From contig JAWKUB010000005.1 in assembly GCA_041398745.1 (NCBI GenBank), positions 434,001-498,000 on the forward strand: DNA of 64,000 nt, written 5' to 3'. The notes under the pieces were generated by a model that saw nothing but the letters and a program-made list of their open reading frames with translations, was not told the DNA's origin and ran no database searches. Source of the stretch: JACKHO01 sp041398745. GTDB lineage: Bacteria; Planctomycetota; Planctomycetia; Planctomycetales; Planctomycetaceae. Numbering within the stretch: the first letter of the stretch is position 1; every line of letters starts with the position of its first letter. Made by a program: the position numbers and the translations under genes. This document shows, piece after piece, positions 25,473 to 33,363 of this stretch.

Positions 25473-28400
25473 GTGTCGCTGGCCCGGTTGTTGGAAAATA
25501 AGTTTCGCGGTGATGTTCGGTTTCGCGGTCAGGCCTATTTACAGGCCGAACGTGTTTCCATAGCTCGGGTAACGCCAGATGATCTGCACGGCGCCGTTCG
25601 GGATGGCGTCGAGTTTCAAACCCACTTGAGTCGCCAGGAGGGCGAACTGAGGATGTTTTGCAGTTGCGTGGGCGAAGGCCAAACGCGCGATCCCGCCTGT
25701 AAGCACTTGTGGGCAACCATTCTCGCAACTGACGCCGGCAATTATTTGTCGGGAACCCCCAAAGCGGGGGCAATTCCGCCGTTTGTGGCCGAGACCTATC
25801 AGCCCATGGACTTCTCGTCCTGGGATGAGGAAGATTTTGAGGGCGAGCCGTATCAACCGGCAGTCTCACGCCAAGTTGCACAGGAGACGCAACAACGCAC
25901 ATTAAGGGCTTGGGAATCCCAGCTGCAGGACGTTCGCGTCCGAATGCCGCAGGCCCCTCCAGCAGCGAAATCTCAGGAGACCCGTGAAACTGAGATTTTC
26001 TACGAAATCGACGTCAAGGAGAGCCGCGCTGCCAAGCAACTCGTCGTGGAAACATCTCAGCGGCAACGGCGGAGCAACGGCCAGTGGGGAAAACTCAAGC
26101 CATTGAAGTTGCGTCCCGATCGACTCGATGAAATCGCCCACGAAGATGACCGCCGTATTCTGTCATTTCTATGCGGCGGTACGCCGGAACGATCGGGCTG
26201 GATTGCGCAACAGGCGGAGTTTCAGTCATCGGTTTACCGATATCGTGTCTCGCATGAGCTGTGTACGTTGCTGTTACCTCTCATGGCGCAAACTGGTCAC
26301 CTGCGGTATCTGGGCGATTCCGAGACGGAATTCACGCCCCTTGCATGGGATGACGGTTCTGCCTGGAAGCTTGCCCTGCGTCTGGAACGTCCCGCAGAGG
26401 ACGAGGACTGGACACTTGTGGGTGAAGTTTGCCGCGGTGAGGAGACACTTCAGCTCAATGAGTGTCAACTCCTGTTGCCGGGTGGGCTCGTGCTGCTGGA
26501 TAAGTCAATTGCCCGGCTCGACGACTTTGGAGCCTTTGACTGGGTCGATTTGGTCACCGGCGAACAACGTCTGACAGCCCCGCCAGGAGAAGAGAAAGAG
26601 CTGGTCGATCAACTCCTCGACATGCCCACGTTGCCACAGCTCGATTTGCCGCCCGAACTGCGTCTCGAAGAAGTCAAACCGCAGCCGAAACCGGTTCTCA
26701 CCATGCGTTCGCCACGCAGTAGAGGCTGGCGTCAGGAACGAATTCAAGGAAACCTGCAGTTCGACTATTTGGGAACACTAGTTCGCGCCAGCAACATGCA
26801 GTGGGCGATTGTCCAGCGCAGCGAAGGCCGCTGCCTGCTCCGCGACCGTGACCGCGAGGCCGAGTTTTGGGGCACGTTACAGGCACTCGGTTTTCGCAAA
26901 CTGGTTGATCATCGCCAGACGTCGTTTGACGTCGACATCCCCGTGACCGAACTCGCTCGGGCCGTGCGTGCCCTTGTCGACAAGGGTTGGCAGGTCCAGG
27001 CCGATGGGAAACAGGTGCGGCAGCCCTCAACGCTCAAGTTTAGCGTCAAGTCAGACATCGACTGGTTTGAACTCAACGCCAACATCGATTTCGGTGATGC
27101 CAAAATCAACCTGCCCGAGTTGCTCGCCGCATTGAATCGTGGCGATCAGACCATCCGACTCGATGACGGTTCGCTCGGAATTCTGCCGGAAGAGTGGTTG
27201 AAACAGTATGGCATTCTGGCAGGGCTGGGTGTGTCGGAAGGGGGCGGCATTCGCTTCTCGACATCGCAGTTGGGCCTCATTGACGCACTCTTGGCCACAC
27301 AGGAATTCGTCGAAGTCGATGACCGCTATGTCGAAATTCGTGAGCGGCTGGCAACCTTTGACGGCGTCGCAGAATCGAAAGAACCAGACGGCTTCAAAGG
27401 CGAACTACGGGCCTACCAACGTGCCGGATTAGGCTGGTTGAAGTTCCTCCAGGAATTCAGCTTTGGCGGATGCCTGGCAGACGATATGGGTCTTGGTAAG
27501 ACCATTCAAATGCTGGCATTGCTGCAGGAGCGCAAGCGCGTGGTCGACATTCATCGTCCCTCAATTATTGTCGTTCCCAAGTCGTTGATGTTTAACTGGG
27601 TGAACGAACTCAAACGGTTCACCCCTGAGTTGACGTACATGGAGTACACAGGCCCGGAGCGGGCCAACGTGCGTGATGAAATCCCAACGACAGATGTCAT
27701 CCTCACCACTTACGGCACGTTACGGCGAGACATCAATGATTTGAAAGATGTCGAGTTCGACTACGCCGTACTCGACGAAGCGCAGACTATTAAGAACGCA
27801 GCCTCGCAGGCGGCCAAAGCGTCTCGTTTGCTGCGGGCGCGGCACCGCCTGGCGTTGTCCGGTACGCCCATCGAAAATCACCTCGGCGATTTGTGGTCGA
27901 TATTTGAGTTTCTCAACCCCGGCATGCTGGGACGCAGTTCGGTCTTCAAAATGCACGCCTCCGATGGTCGTGACGAAGAATCGCGCCGGGTCATCGCTCA
28001 AGGCGTGCGACCGTTCGTCCTTCGCCGTACGAAAGGTCAGGTGGCTCAGGACCTGCCGGACAAGGTCGAAGAAACCATTTACTGCGAAATGGGAACACGG
28101 CAACGCGAGCTGTACCTCGAATTGCGAGACTACTACCGGCAGTCACTGCTCGGCATGGTTCGCGAACAAGGCATGGGCAAGTCGAAAATGCACGTGCTCG
28201 AAGCACTGCTGCGTCTGCGTCAGGCCGCCTGTCACCCGGCACTCCTGGACCGAGGCTCTGCCGATGACGCCTACGCGAAACTCGACGTCTTGTGTCCACA
28301 TATTGAAGAGCTGATTGAAGAAGGTCACAAGTCCCTCGTCTTCTCGCAGTTCACGAGCATGCTGTCGATTGTGAAGCAGCATCTCGATGCACGCGGTGTG

Positions 28401-28778
28401 CGTTACGCCTATCTCGATGGGCAGACGCGAAATCGCAAAGAGGTGGTTCAGGAATTCCAGACCGATCCCGACGTCAAAGTGTTCCTTATCAGCCTTAAGG
28501 CCGGGGGACTGGGACTCAACCTCACTGCCGCGGAATACGTATTCCTGCTTGACCCCTGGTGGAACCCAGCCGTCGAGGCTCAGGCCATCGACCGGGCACA
28601 CCGCGTGGGACAAACAAAGAGTGTGTTTGCCTACCGGCTCATTTGTCGCGACTCTGTCGAAGAGAAAATCCTGGAACTCCAGCAGAAGAAGCGGGAACTG
28701 GCCGACGCCATTCTCGAGGCCGATGGTTCGCCGCTCCAGGATTTGACCACCGAGGACCTGGAGTTGCTCCTGTCCTAA
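25473..28778 (+). CDS. SWIM zinc-finger SNF2-family DEAD/DEAH helicase
   Basis: This 1101-residue protein is a Swi2/Snf2 ATPase of the bacterial RapA/HepA-like class. Near residue 62 it has a SWIM zinc finger, FCSCVGEGQ...CKHLW (CxC...CxH), which binds DNA or protein. The ATPase lobes are in the C-terminal half: motif I ADDMGLGKTIQ near 670, VVPKSLMFNW, motif II DEAQ near 768, motif III LSGTPIEN, then FSQFTSM, ISLKAGGLGLNLTAA and DRAHRVGQ of the helicase C lobe. A middle region (about 380-640) is SNF2-associated. It should move along or remodel DNA-protein complexes; possible roles are transcription recycling or DNA repair. The start is a GTG, chosen by AGGGAGG; GTG at 25440 is the alternative. 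It is followed closely by a VCBS gene. Confidence 0.93.
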   Translation: MSLARLLENKFRGDVRFRGQAYLQAERVSIARVTPDDLHGAVRDGVEFQTHLSRQEGELRMFCSCVGEGQTRDPACKHLWATILATDAGNYLSGTPKAGAIPPFVAETYQPMDFSSWDEEDFEGEPYQPAVSRQVAQETQQRTLRAWESQLQDVRVRMPQAPPAAKSQETRETEIFYEIDVKESRAAKQLVVETSQRQRRSNGQWGKLKPLKLRPDRLDEIAHEDDRRILSFLCGGTPERSGWIAQQAEFQSSVYRYRVSHELCTLLLPLMAQTGHLRYLGDSETEFTPLAWDDGSAWKLALRLERPAEDEDWTLVGEVCRGEETLQLNECQLLLPGGLVLLDKSIARLDDFGAFDWVDLVTGEQRLTAPPGEEKELVDQLLDMPTLPQLDLPPELRLEEVKPQPKPVLTMRSPRSRGWRQERIQGNLQFDYLGTLVRASNMQWAIVQRSEGRCLLRDRDREAEFWGTLQALGFRKLVDHRQTSFDVDIPVTELARAVRALVDKGWQVQADGKQVRQPSTLKFSVKSDIDWFELNANIDFGDAKINLPELLAALNRGDQTIRLDDGSLGILPEEWLKQYGILAGLGVSEGGGIRFSTSQLGLIDALLATQEFVEVDDRYVEIRERLATFDGVAESKEPDGFKGELRAYQRAGLGWLKFLQEFSFGGCLADDMGLGKTIQMLALLQERKRVVDIHRPSIIVVPKSLMFNWVNELKRFTPELTYMEYTGPERANVRDEIPTTDVILTTYGTLRRDINDLKDVEFDYAVLDEAQTIKNAASQAAKASRLLRARHRLALSGTPIENHLGDLWSIFEFLNPGMLGRSSVFKMHASDGRDEESRRVIAQGVRPFVLRRTKGQVAQDLPDKVEETIYCEMGTRQRELYLELRDYYRQSLLGMVREQGMGKSKMHVLEALLRLRQAACHPALLDRGSADDAYAKLDVLCPHIEELIEEGHKSLVFSQFTSMLSIVKQHLDARGVRYAYLDGQTRNRKEVVQEFQTDPDVKVFLISLKAGGLGLNLTAAEYVFLLDPWWNPAVEAQAIDRAHRVGQTKSVFAYRLICRDSVEEKILELQQKKRELADAILEADGSPLQDLTTEDLELLLS

Positions 28779-28796
28779 CAAGTTGTGAGAAGCCAC

Positions 28797-29975
28797 ATGC
28801 GTACCACATCGATTGCAGGATTTGCTTTCCTTTTCGTGTGGTCGCTGGCTACTCCGTTGTTGGCTCAGGGGGGCTGGAAACGCTGGACCATCGACAACAC
28901 GTCACGCGGAGCCGACGGAATTCGCGTGGCCGATTTCAATGGCGACGGTCGCCCCGATTTGGTCACCGGCTGGGAAGAAGGTGGCCAGGTGGCCTTTTAC
29001 GTTCATCCAGGACCCAAGGCGGTCAAACATCTATGGCCGAAAACTGTTGTCGGCAAAGTGAAGTCGCCCGAGGACGCTGTGTTCATCGACATCAACAGTG
29101 ACGGCCAACTGGAAGTGCTCAGTTGCTGCGAAGGGAAGAACCGCAGCGTCTACGTTCATCAGCGAGACAGCAAAATGGGCGAGTGGTCCACTTCGGCAGT
29201 TCCCAGCCTGCAAAACAAAGCGATGTGGATGTTCGCCGTCCCCATGGACATGAACGGTGATGGAAAAATCGACATTGTGGCCGGAGCCAAGGGAACTGGC
29301 GCCGAACTCGGTTGGCTTGATGGCACGAACTGGGAACAATCGAAGTGGCAAACGCTGTCTCCCGTCGGCTGGGTGATGTCCATCGAATCAGTGGATATGA
29401 ATGCCGACGGTCGCCTCGACATTCTCTTCTCAGATCGAAAAGGAAATCATCGCGGCATTCACTGGCTGGAGCATCCCGAAAAGGCCACCGAGAATTGGAT
29501 AAGGCACACCGTCGGCGGCACGAATTTAGAAGTGATGTTCCTGTCACTCGGAGATATCAATCACGACGGCAAAACCGACATCGCCTGCGCAGTCAAAGGT
29601 GCTGGCATTCAGTGGTTCGAACGCATCGATGACGACGGCCTGCGGTGGCGACAACATGAAATCAGCATGCCTGAAAACACCGGCAGCGGCAAAGGGGTGG
29701 CCATTGGCGATATCGACGGTGATGGCCTGAACGACATCGTCTTCACGTGCGAACACAGCGAACAAAAGCACGGCGCCGGCTGGCTAAAAGCCATCAATGG
29801 TGTTGACAGCGCGAGTTGGGAGCTTCATCCCATCAGTGGTTCGAAGGAAGGAATCAAGTTCGACCTCATCCAACTCATCGACCTCGACACCGACGGCGAC
29901 CTCGACGTCGTCACTTGCGAAGAACGCGACAATTTGGGGGTGATTTGGTACGAGAATCCTGGGAATGGTTGGTAA
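28797..29975 (+). CDS. Secreted FG-GAP/VCBS repeat beta-propeller protein
   Basis: The 392-residue protein has a signal peptide (IAGFAFLFVWSLATPLLAQ) and then an integrin-like propeller built of FG-GAP/VCBS repeats. Each repeat has a calcium-binding D-x-(N/D)-x-D-G-x-x-D loop: DFNGDGRPD, DINSDGQLE, DMNGDGKID, DMNADGRLD, DINHDGKTD, DIDGDGLND and DLDTDGDLD, seven blades in all. Proteins of this type sit at the cell surface or in the periplasm and bind partners or carbohydrates. ATG at 28797 is chosen for its signal peptide. It starts 18 bp after the helicase stop and may be co-transcribed with it, though the two functions do not obviously match. Confidence 0.9.
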   Translation: MRTTSIAGFAFLFVWSLATPLLAQGGWKRWTIDNTSRGADGIRVADFNGDGRPDLVTGWEEGGQVAFYVHPGPKAVKHLWPKTVVGKVKSPEDAVFIDINSDGQLEVLSCCEGKNRSVYVHQRDSKMGEWSTSAVPSLQNKAMWMFAVPMDMNGDGKIDIVAGAKGTGAELGWLDGTNWEQSKWQTLSPVGWVMSIESVDMNADGRLDILFSDRKGNHRGIHWLEHPEKATENWIRHTVGGTNLEVMFLSLGDINHDGKTDIACAVKGAGIQWFERIDDDGLRWRQHEISMPENTGSGKGVAIGDIDGDGLNDIVFTCEHSEQKHGAGWLKAINGVDSASWELHPISGSKEGIKFDLIQLIDLDTDGDLDVVTCEERDNLGVIWYENPGNGW

Positions 29976-30303
29976 ACACGAGGGGCGAGACAAATTCATT
30001 TCCGTACGTAATACGATCCTCGATACGGCTCAGGCATTCTATCCAATTGCATGTGTGGTAGTATTTGCTCCGCTAACAGCCGCAATTGGGCATCCTTGGA
30101 TTGCGATCATATTGTTCACGATCATCCTTTTGCTTTGGCGTACATGGTGGACGTGCATCGTCGGATTGATGAACGGGCTGGCGCTTCGGCGGGGATCATT
30201 ATTTGTACGTTTCCGGACGCTCGGTGGTTGCGTGATGCGATCGTCGGATAGTCGATTCACATCGAATGGAACCAACTCACCCTGTGGGATAAACGTCGGC
30301 TGA
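29965..30303 (+). CDS. Possible small membrane protein, uncertain
   Basis: An open frame of 112 residues begins at an ATG inside the last codons of the VCBS gene. It has two likely membrane segments (FYPIACVVVFAPLTAAIG and IAIILFTIILLLWRTWW). The tail after about residue 75 reads as low-quality sequence. I do not recognise the family. It could be real or the remnant of a degraded gene at the edge of the scar that follows. Confidence 0.3.
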   Translation: MVGKHEGRDKFISVRNTILDTAQAFYPIACVVVFAPLTAAIGHPWIAIILFTIILLLWRTWWTCIVGLMNGLALRRGSLFVRFRTLGGCVMRSSDSRFTSNGTNSPCGINVG

Positions 30304-31314
30304 ACTTGCGTCAGAGACATCGCGAGTCACGACAGGTTGCCCACAATCGCCTGCCGCGCTCGTTGAAACGATCCGATTACCAAATCTGTGCCAACATTCG
30401 GATCTTTCATTGGCTGAATTGTGACGAGGGATTGGCCACCTCGGCTGCGTTAGGAGAATGTAATTTGGCAATTTGAGCGCGGCCAAGCGTCGGCGCAACC
30501 AGCGCTGATGGAATTGAGCGTACCTGCATACGGCGACCTGATGCATTTCAGGACGGAAATGTGTTCGTAACTGACCAAGCAATCCAAGGTTTGCCTGGTC
30601 TATGAGCTGGCCATCGACGGAACCTGTTTTCAAATCCTTGAAGCCTTGGCACCAAGGCACGCTCGCCCCGAGTCTGGACTCGCCTTTTTTGTTCTGAGAA
30701 GGGCAATCACAACACAGAGCCGCGTAACGATTCGGGGACTTCCGCTAGCACGGTGCACCCACCGCCACGCACAAAACCATCGCCAAACGGTAACGGGTCG
30801 CGGACATTCCTCAGTAGTTCATGGTTCAGGCTTGGGCGAGGATGGGTGGTTGTGTCTGTGGTTTGAGCGTGAGTTGTGCATTGAGGGTGTCCCGTAGTTG
30901 ACACATGAGTAGCGGCGGTGTTTTCTTGAATCAACTTCGACGAATCGTCATTTGCGGGCAACGCTTCAGAACATGTGGACCGCATCAGCGAAATTCAAAT
31001 CATCACCCCCGGCAATCATCGAGGCCGCCAAGTGCCGACCAAACTTCTCAACCCGCAGCCTGGCCTCCCATTGGTTGACCGCAGGGACTCGCTGCTGCTC
31101 CCCCCATCGATGACACTCTGACCGACACATTTTGCTTCCTTACGCATGAGGATTGTTGAACTAATCCCTGATCGCAAAATCGCCGCGTGTAAAGTAGACT
31201 CATCTGGGCAGTACTGTGGAATGTCTGTGCCACCGGGCTTTGAAACTGCCCCTATGAGTTGGTACCAGCGAATCTCACTATTCACTTCAGTTGACTGTTA
31301 CAGTAGGCGCCGCC
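30304..31314. other. Gene-poor scar region of about 1 kb
   Basis: I found no convincing gene here. Short open frames on both strands lack ribosome sites, membrane segments or family motifs. The segment between 30928 and 31116 gives a plausible C-terminal-looking peptide (ending in LLNPQPGLPLVDRRD and PPSMTL) without a start, which may be what is left of a gene. A terminator-like hairpin lies at 30669-30690. Confidence 0.4.
30669..30690 (+). terminator. Intrinsic terminator-like hairpin with T-tract
   Basis: CGAGTC-TG-GACTCG followed by CC and six T. The stem is six pairs with a very short loop. No intact plus-strand gene is seen before it, which suggests that the original gene has decayed. 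Confidence 0.45.
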
Positions 31315-33129
31315 ATGTACAAGCTCTCCGGCATTGCCCTGTTTCTGGTTGTCGCGGCAACGGCGTCTGCGGCAGATCTTGAATGGATTGAAGTCGCACC
31401 TCAGGGTGATGGCTTCATTCACGTTGAGTCCAAACATCCGTTCGTTCCGTGGGGATTCAATTACGACCACGAAGGTGATGGTGCCCTCCTTGAAGACTAC
31501 TGGAACGACAAGTGGCCGGTCGTTGAAGAGGCGTTTTCCGAAATGAAGGCGCTGGGCGCCAATGTCGTTCGCATTCATTTGCAGTTCGGCCGGTTCATGA
31601 AGAGTCCAACGGAGCCGGACGCTGACGCTTTAGAAAAACTGCAGCAGTTACTCCGGCTCGCCGAAGAGACGGGTCTTTACCTCGATGTCACCGGCCTTGG
31701 CTGTTACCACAAGCAGGATGTCCCACCTTGGTACGACGAACTCGAAGAACAGGCCCGCTGGGAAGCGCAGGCAGTGTTCTGGGAGGCCGTCGCCAAGACC
31801 TGTTCAGCAAGCCCGGCCGTTTTCTGCTACGACCTCATGAATGAGCCGGTCGTTCCGGGCGGGGACAAGAAACGTGACGACTGGCTGGGTCCAGGATTTG
31901 GTGGTAAACACTTCGTGCAGGTCATCTCACTGGACCGCACTGGGCGTAATCGTGCGGAGATCGCGCGGGCCTGGATTCAGACTCTCGTCGTCGCAGTTCG
32001 CAAACATGACAAGCGACACCTCATAACGGTCGGACTTGTTCCGTGGAGCTTGGATCGGCCCGGACTCACCTCGGGATTTGATCCCGTGAAAATCGCGGAT
32101 CAACTCGACTTCATCGCGTTTCACTTGTATCCGGAAAAGGGCAAGCTCGACGAAGCGCTTGACACGCTGAAGGGATTCGCGGCAGCAGGCAAGCCCGTGG
32201 TCATTGAGGAAATGTTCACGCTCAAATGTGGAGCAGATGAACTGGGCGAGTTCATCGATGCCTCACAAGGCACTGCCAATGGCTGGATTGGTTTCTACTG
32301 GGGACAAACTCCTGACGAACTGCGAGAGGCGAATACCATTCCGGCAGCCATTACACTCAGTTGGCTGGAATTGTTTCAGGAGAAGGGACCGCAAGTTACG
32401 AGCCCGTACCACGCAGTATCCTGCGAAGGGACGTACCCGCATCATCTTCAGGGAGTCTGCGTCGACGAATCCCACATTTATTGGAGTTTCACCACCACGC
32501 TGGTGAAGACGGACCTTGCAGGGCATGTGCTCAGTAAGATTCCGGTGGCCAATCATCATGGGGATTTGTGTTTCCACGATGGCAAACTCTACGTTGCGGT
32601 AAACCTCGGCAAGTTCAATGATCCCAACGGCAACGCCGACTCGTGGGTCTACGTGTACGACGCCCAAACGCTCAAAGAACTGGCCCGGCACCAGACCGCC
32701 GAGGTGTTCCACGGAGCTGGCGGAATAGGATTTGCCAATGAACACTTCTTCGTCGTCGGCGGCCTACCCGATGGATTTCAGGAGAACTATGTCTACGAGT
32801 ACGACCGTCAGTTCAAATTCTTGAAGAAGCGTGTTGTACCGAGCGGACATACGCTCCTGGGAATTCAAACTGCGACGTTCGCCAACGACCAGTGGTGGTT
32901 TGGCTGCTACGGTAATCCCAAAATCCTGCTCGTCACCGACGATAAGTTCCAAATGCAGGGCCGCTACGAGTTCGACTGTTCCCTCGGAATTGTCCCACTG
33001 CCCGGAAACCGGTTCTTCGTCGCCAGTGGCCGCTGCGAACCAGGAAAGGGATGCACTGGTCGCCTGGATGTGGCCTTGCCATCAGAGAAGTCGGGTCTGC
33101 AGATTATGCCACCGAAAACCCTGCCCTGA
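31315..33129 (+). CDS. Exported GH5-like glycoside hydrolase with C-terminal propeller-like region
   Basis: This 604-residue protein has a signal peptide (LSGIALFLVVAATASAAD). A TIM-barrel domain of the cellulase (GH5/clan GH-A) type follows (about 25-365). Landmarks are PFVPWGFNYDH, ANVVRIHLQFGRFM, the acid/base glutamate in CYDLMNEP at about 177, and the nucleophile in VVIEEMF at about 298. It should cleave beta-linked glycans outside the cell. The C-terminal 200 residues (YPHHLQGVCVDESHIYWSFTTTLVKTD, LYVAVNLGKFNDPN) form repeated beta strands resembling a propeller, an uncommon partner for this fold; it may bind carbohydrate. The ATG at 31315 is followed by the signal peptide. The gene is alone, 235 bp before the DUF1592 operon. 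Confidence 0.82.
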   Translation: MYKLSGIALFLVVAATASAADLEWIEVAPQGDGFIHVESKHPFVPWGFNYDHEGDGALLEDYWNDKWPVVEEAFSEMKALGANVVRIHLQFGRFMKSPTEPDADALEKLQQLLRLAEETGLYLDVTGLGCYHKQDVPPWYDELEEQARWEAQAVFWEAVAKTCSASPAVFCYDLMNEPVVPGGDKKRDDWLGPGFGGKHFVQVISLDRTGRNRAEIARAWIQTLVVAVRKHDKRHLITVGLVPWSLDRPGLTSGFDPVKIADQLDFIAFHLYPEKGKLDEALDTLKGFAAAGKPVVIEEMFTLKCGADELGEFIDASQGTANGWIGFYWGQTPDELREANTIPAAITLSWLELFQEKGPQVTSPYHAVSCEGTYPHHLQGVCVDESHIYWSFTTTLVKTDLAGHVLSKIPVANHHGDLCFHDGKLYVAVNLGKFNDPNGNADSWVYVYDAQTLKELARHQTAEVFHGAGGIGFANEHFFVVGGLPDGFQENYVYEYDRQFKFLKKRVVPSGHTLLGIQTATFANDQWWFGCYGNPKILLVTDDKFQMQGRYEFDCSLGIVPLPGNRFFVASGRCEPGKGCTGRLDVALPSEKSGLQIMPPKTLP

Positions 33130-33363
33130 CGTCAGCGCTGAGTCGGAAGGGAGTACTCAATTTCACTTATTTCAGTGCAACGCGTACCGTTTATCGCAAG
33201 TCGTTTCCTGAAAAGCAGTTCAGACACCCAAAGGCGACTGCCTGCTCGATTCCATTGGACAGAGTTCGTTTACGCAACATAGAATACCGTATCCCGCCTT
33301 TTATCCTGGCACCCGACTTCGCGTGCCTTGGACCTTCCTGAGTTGAGACATTCGGTACCTTCA

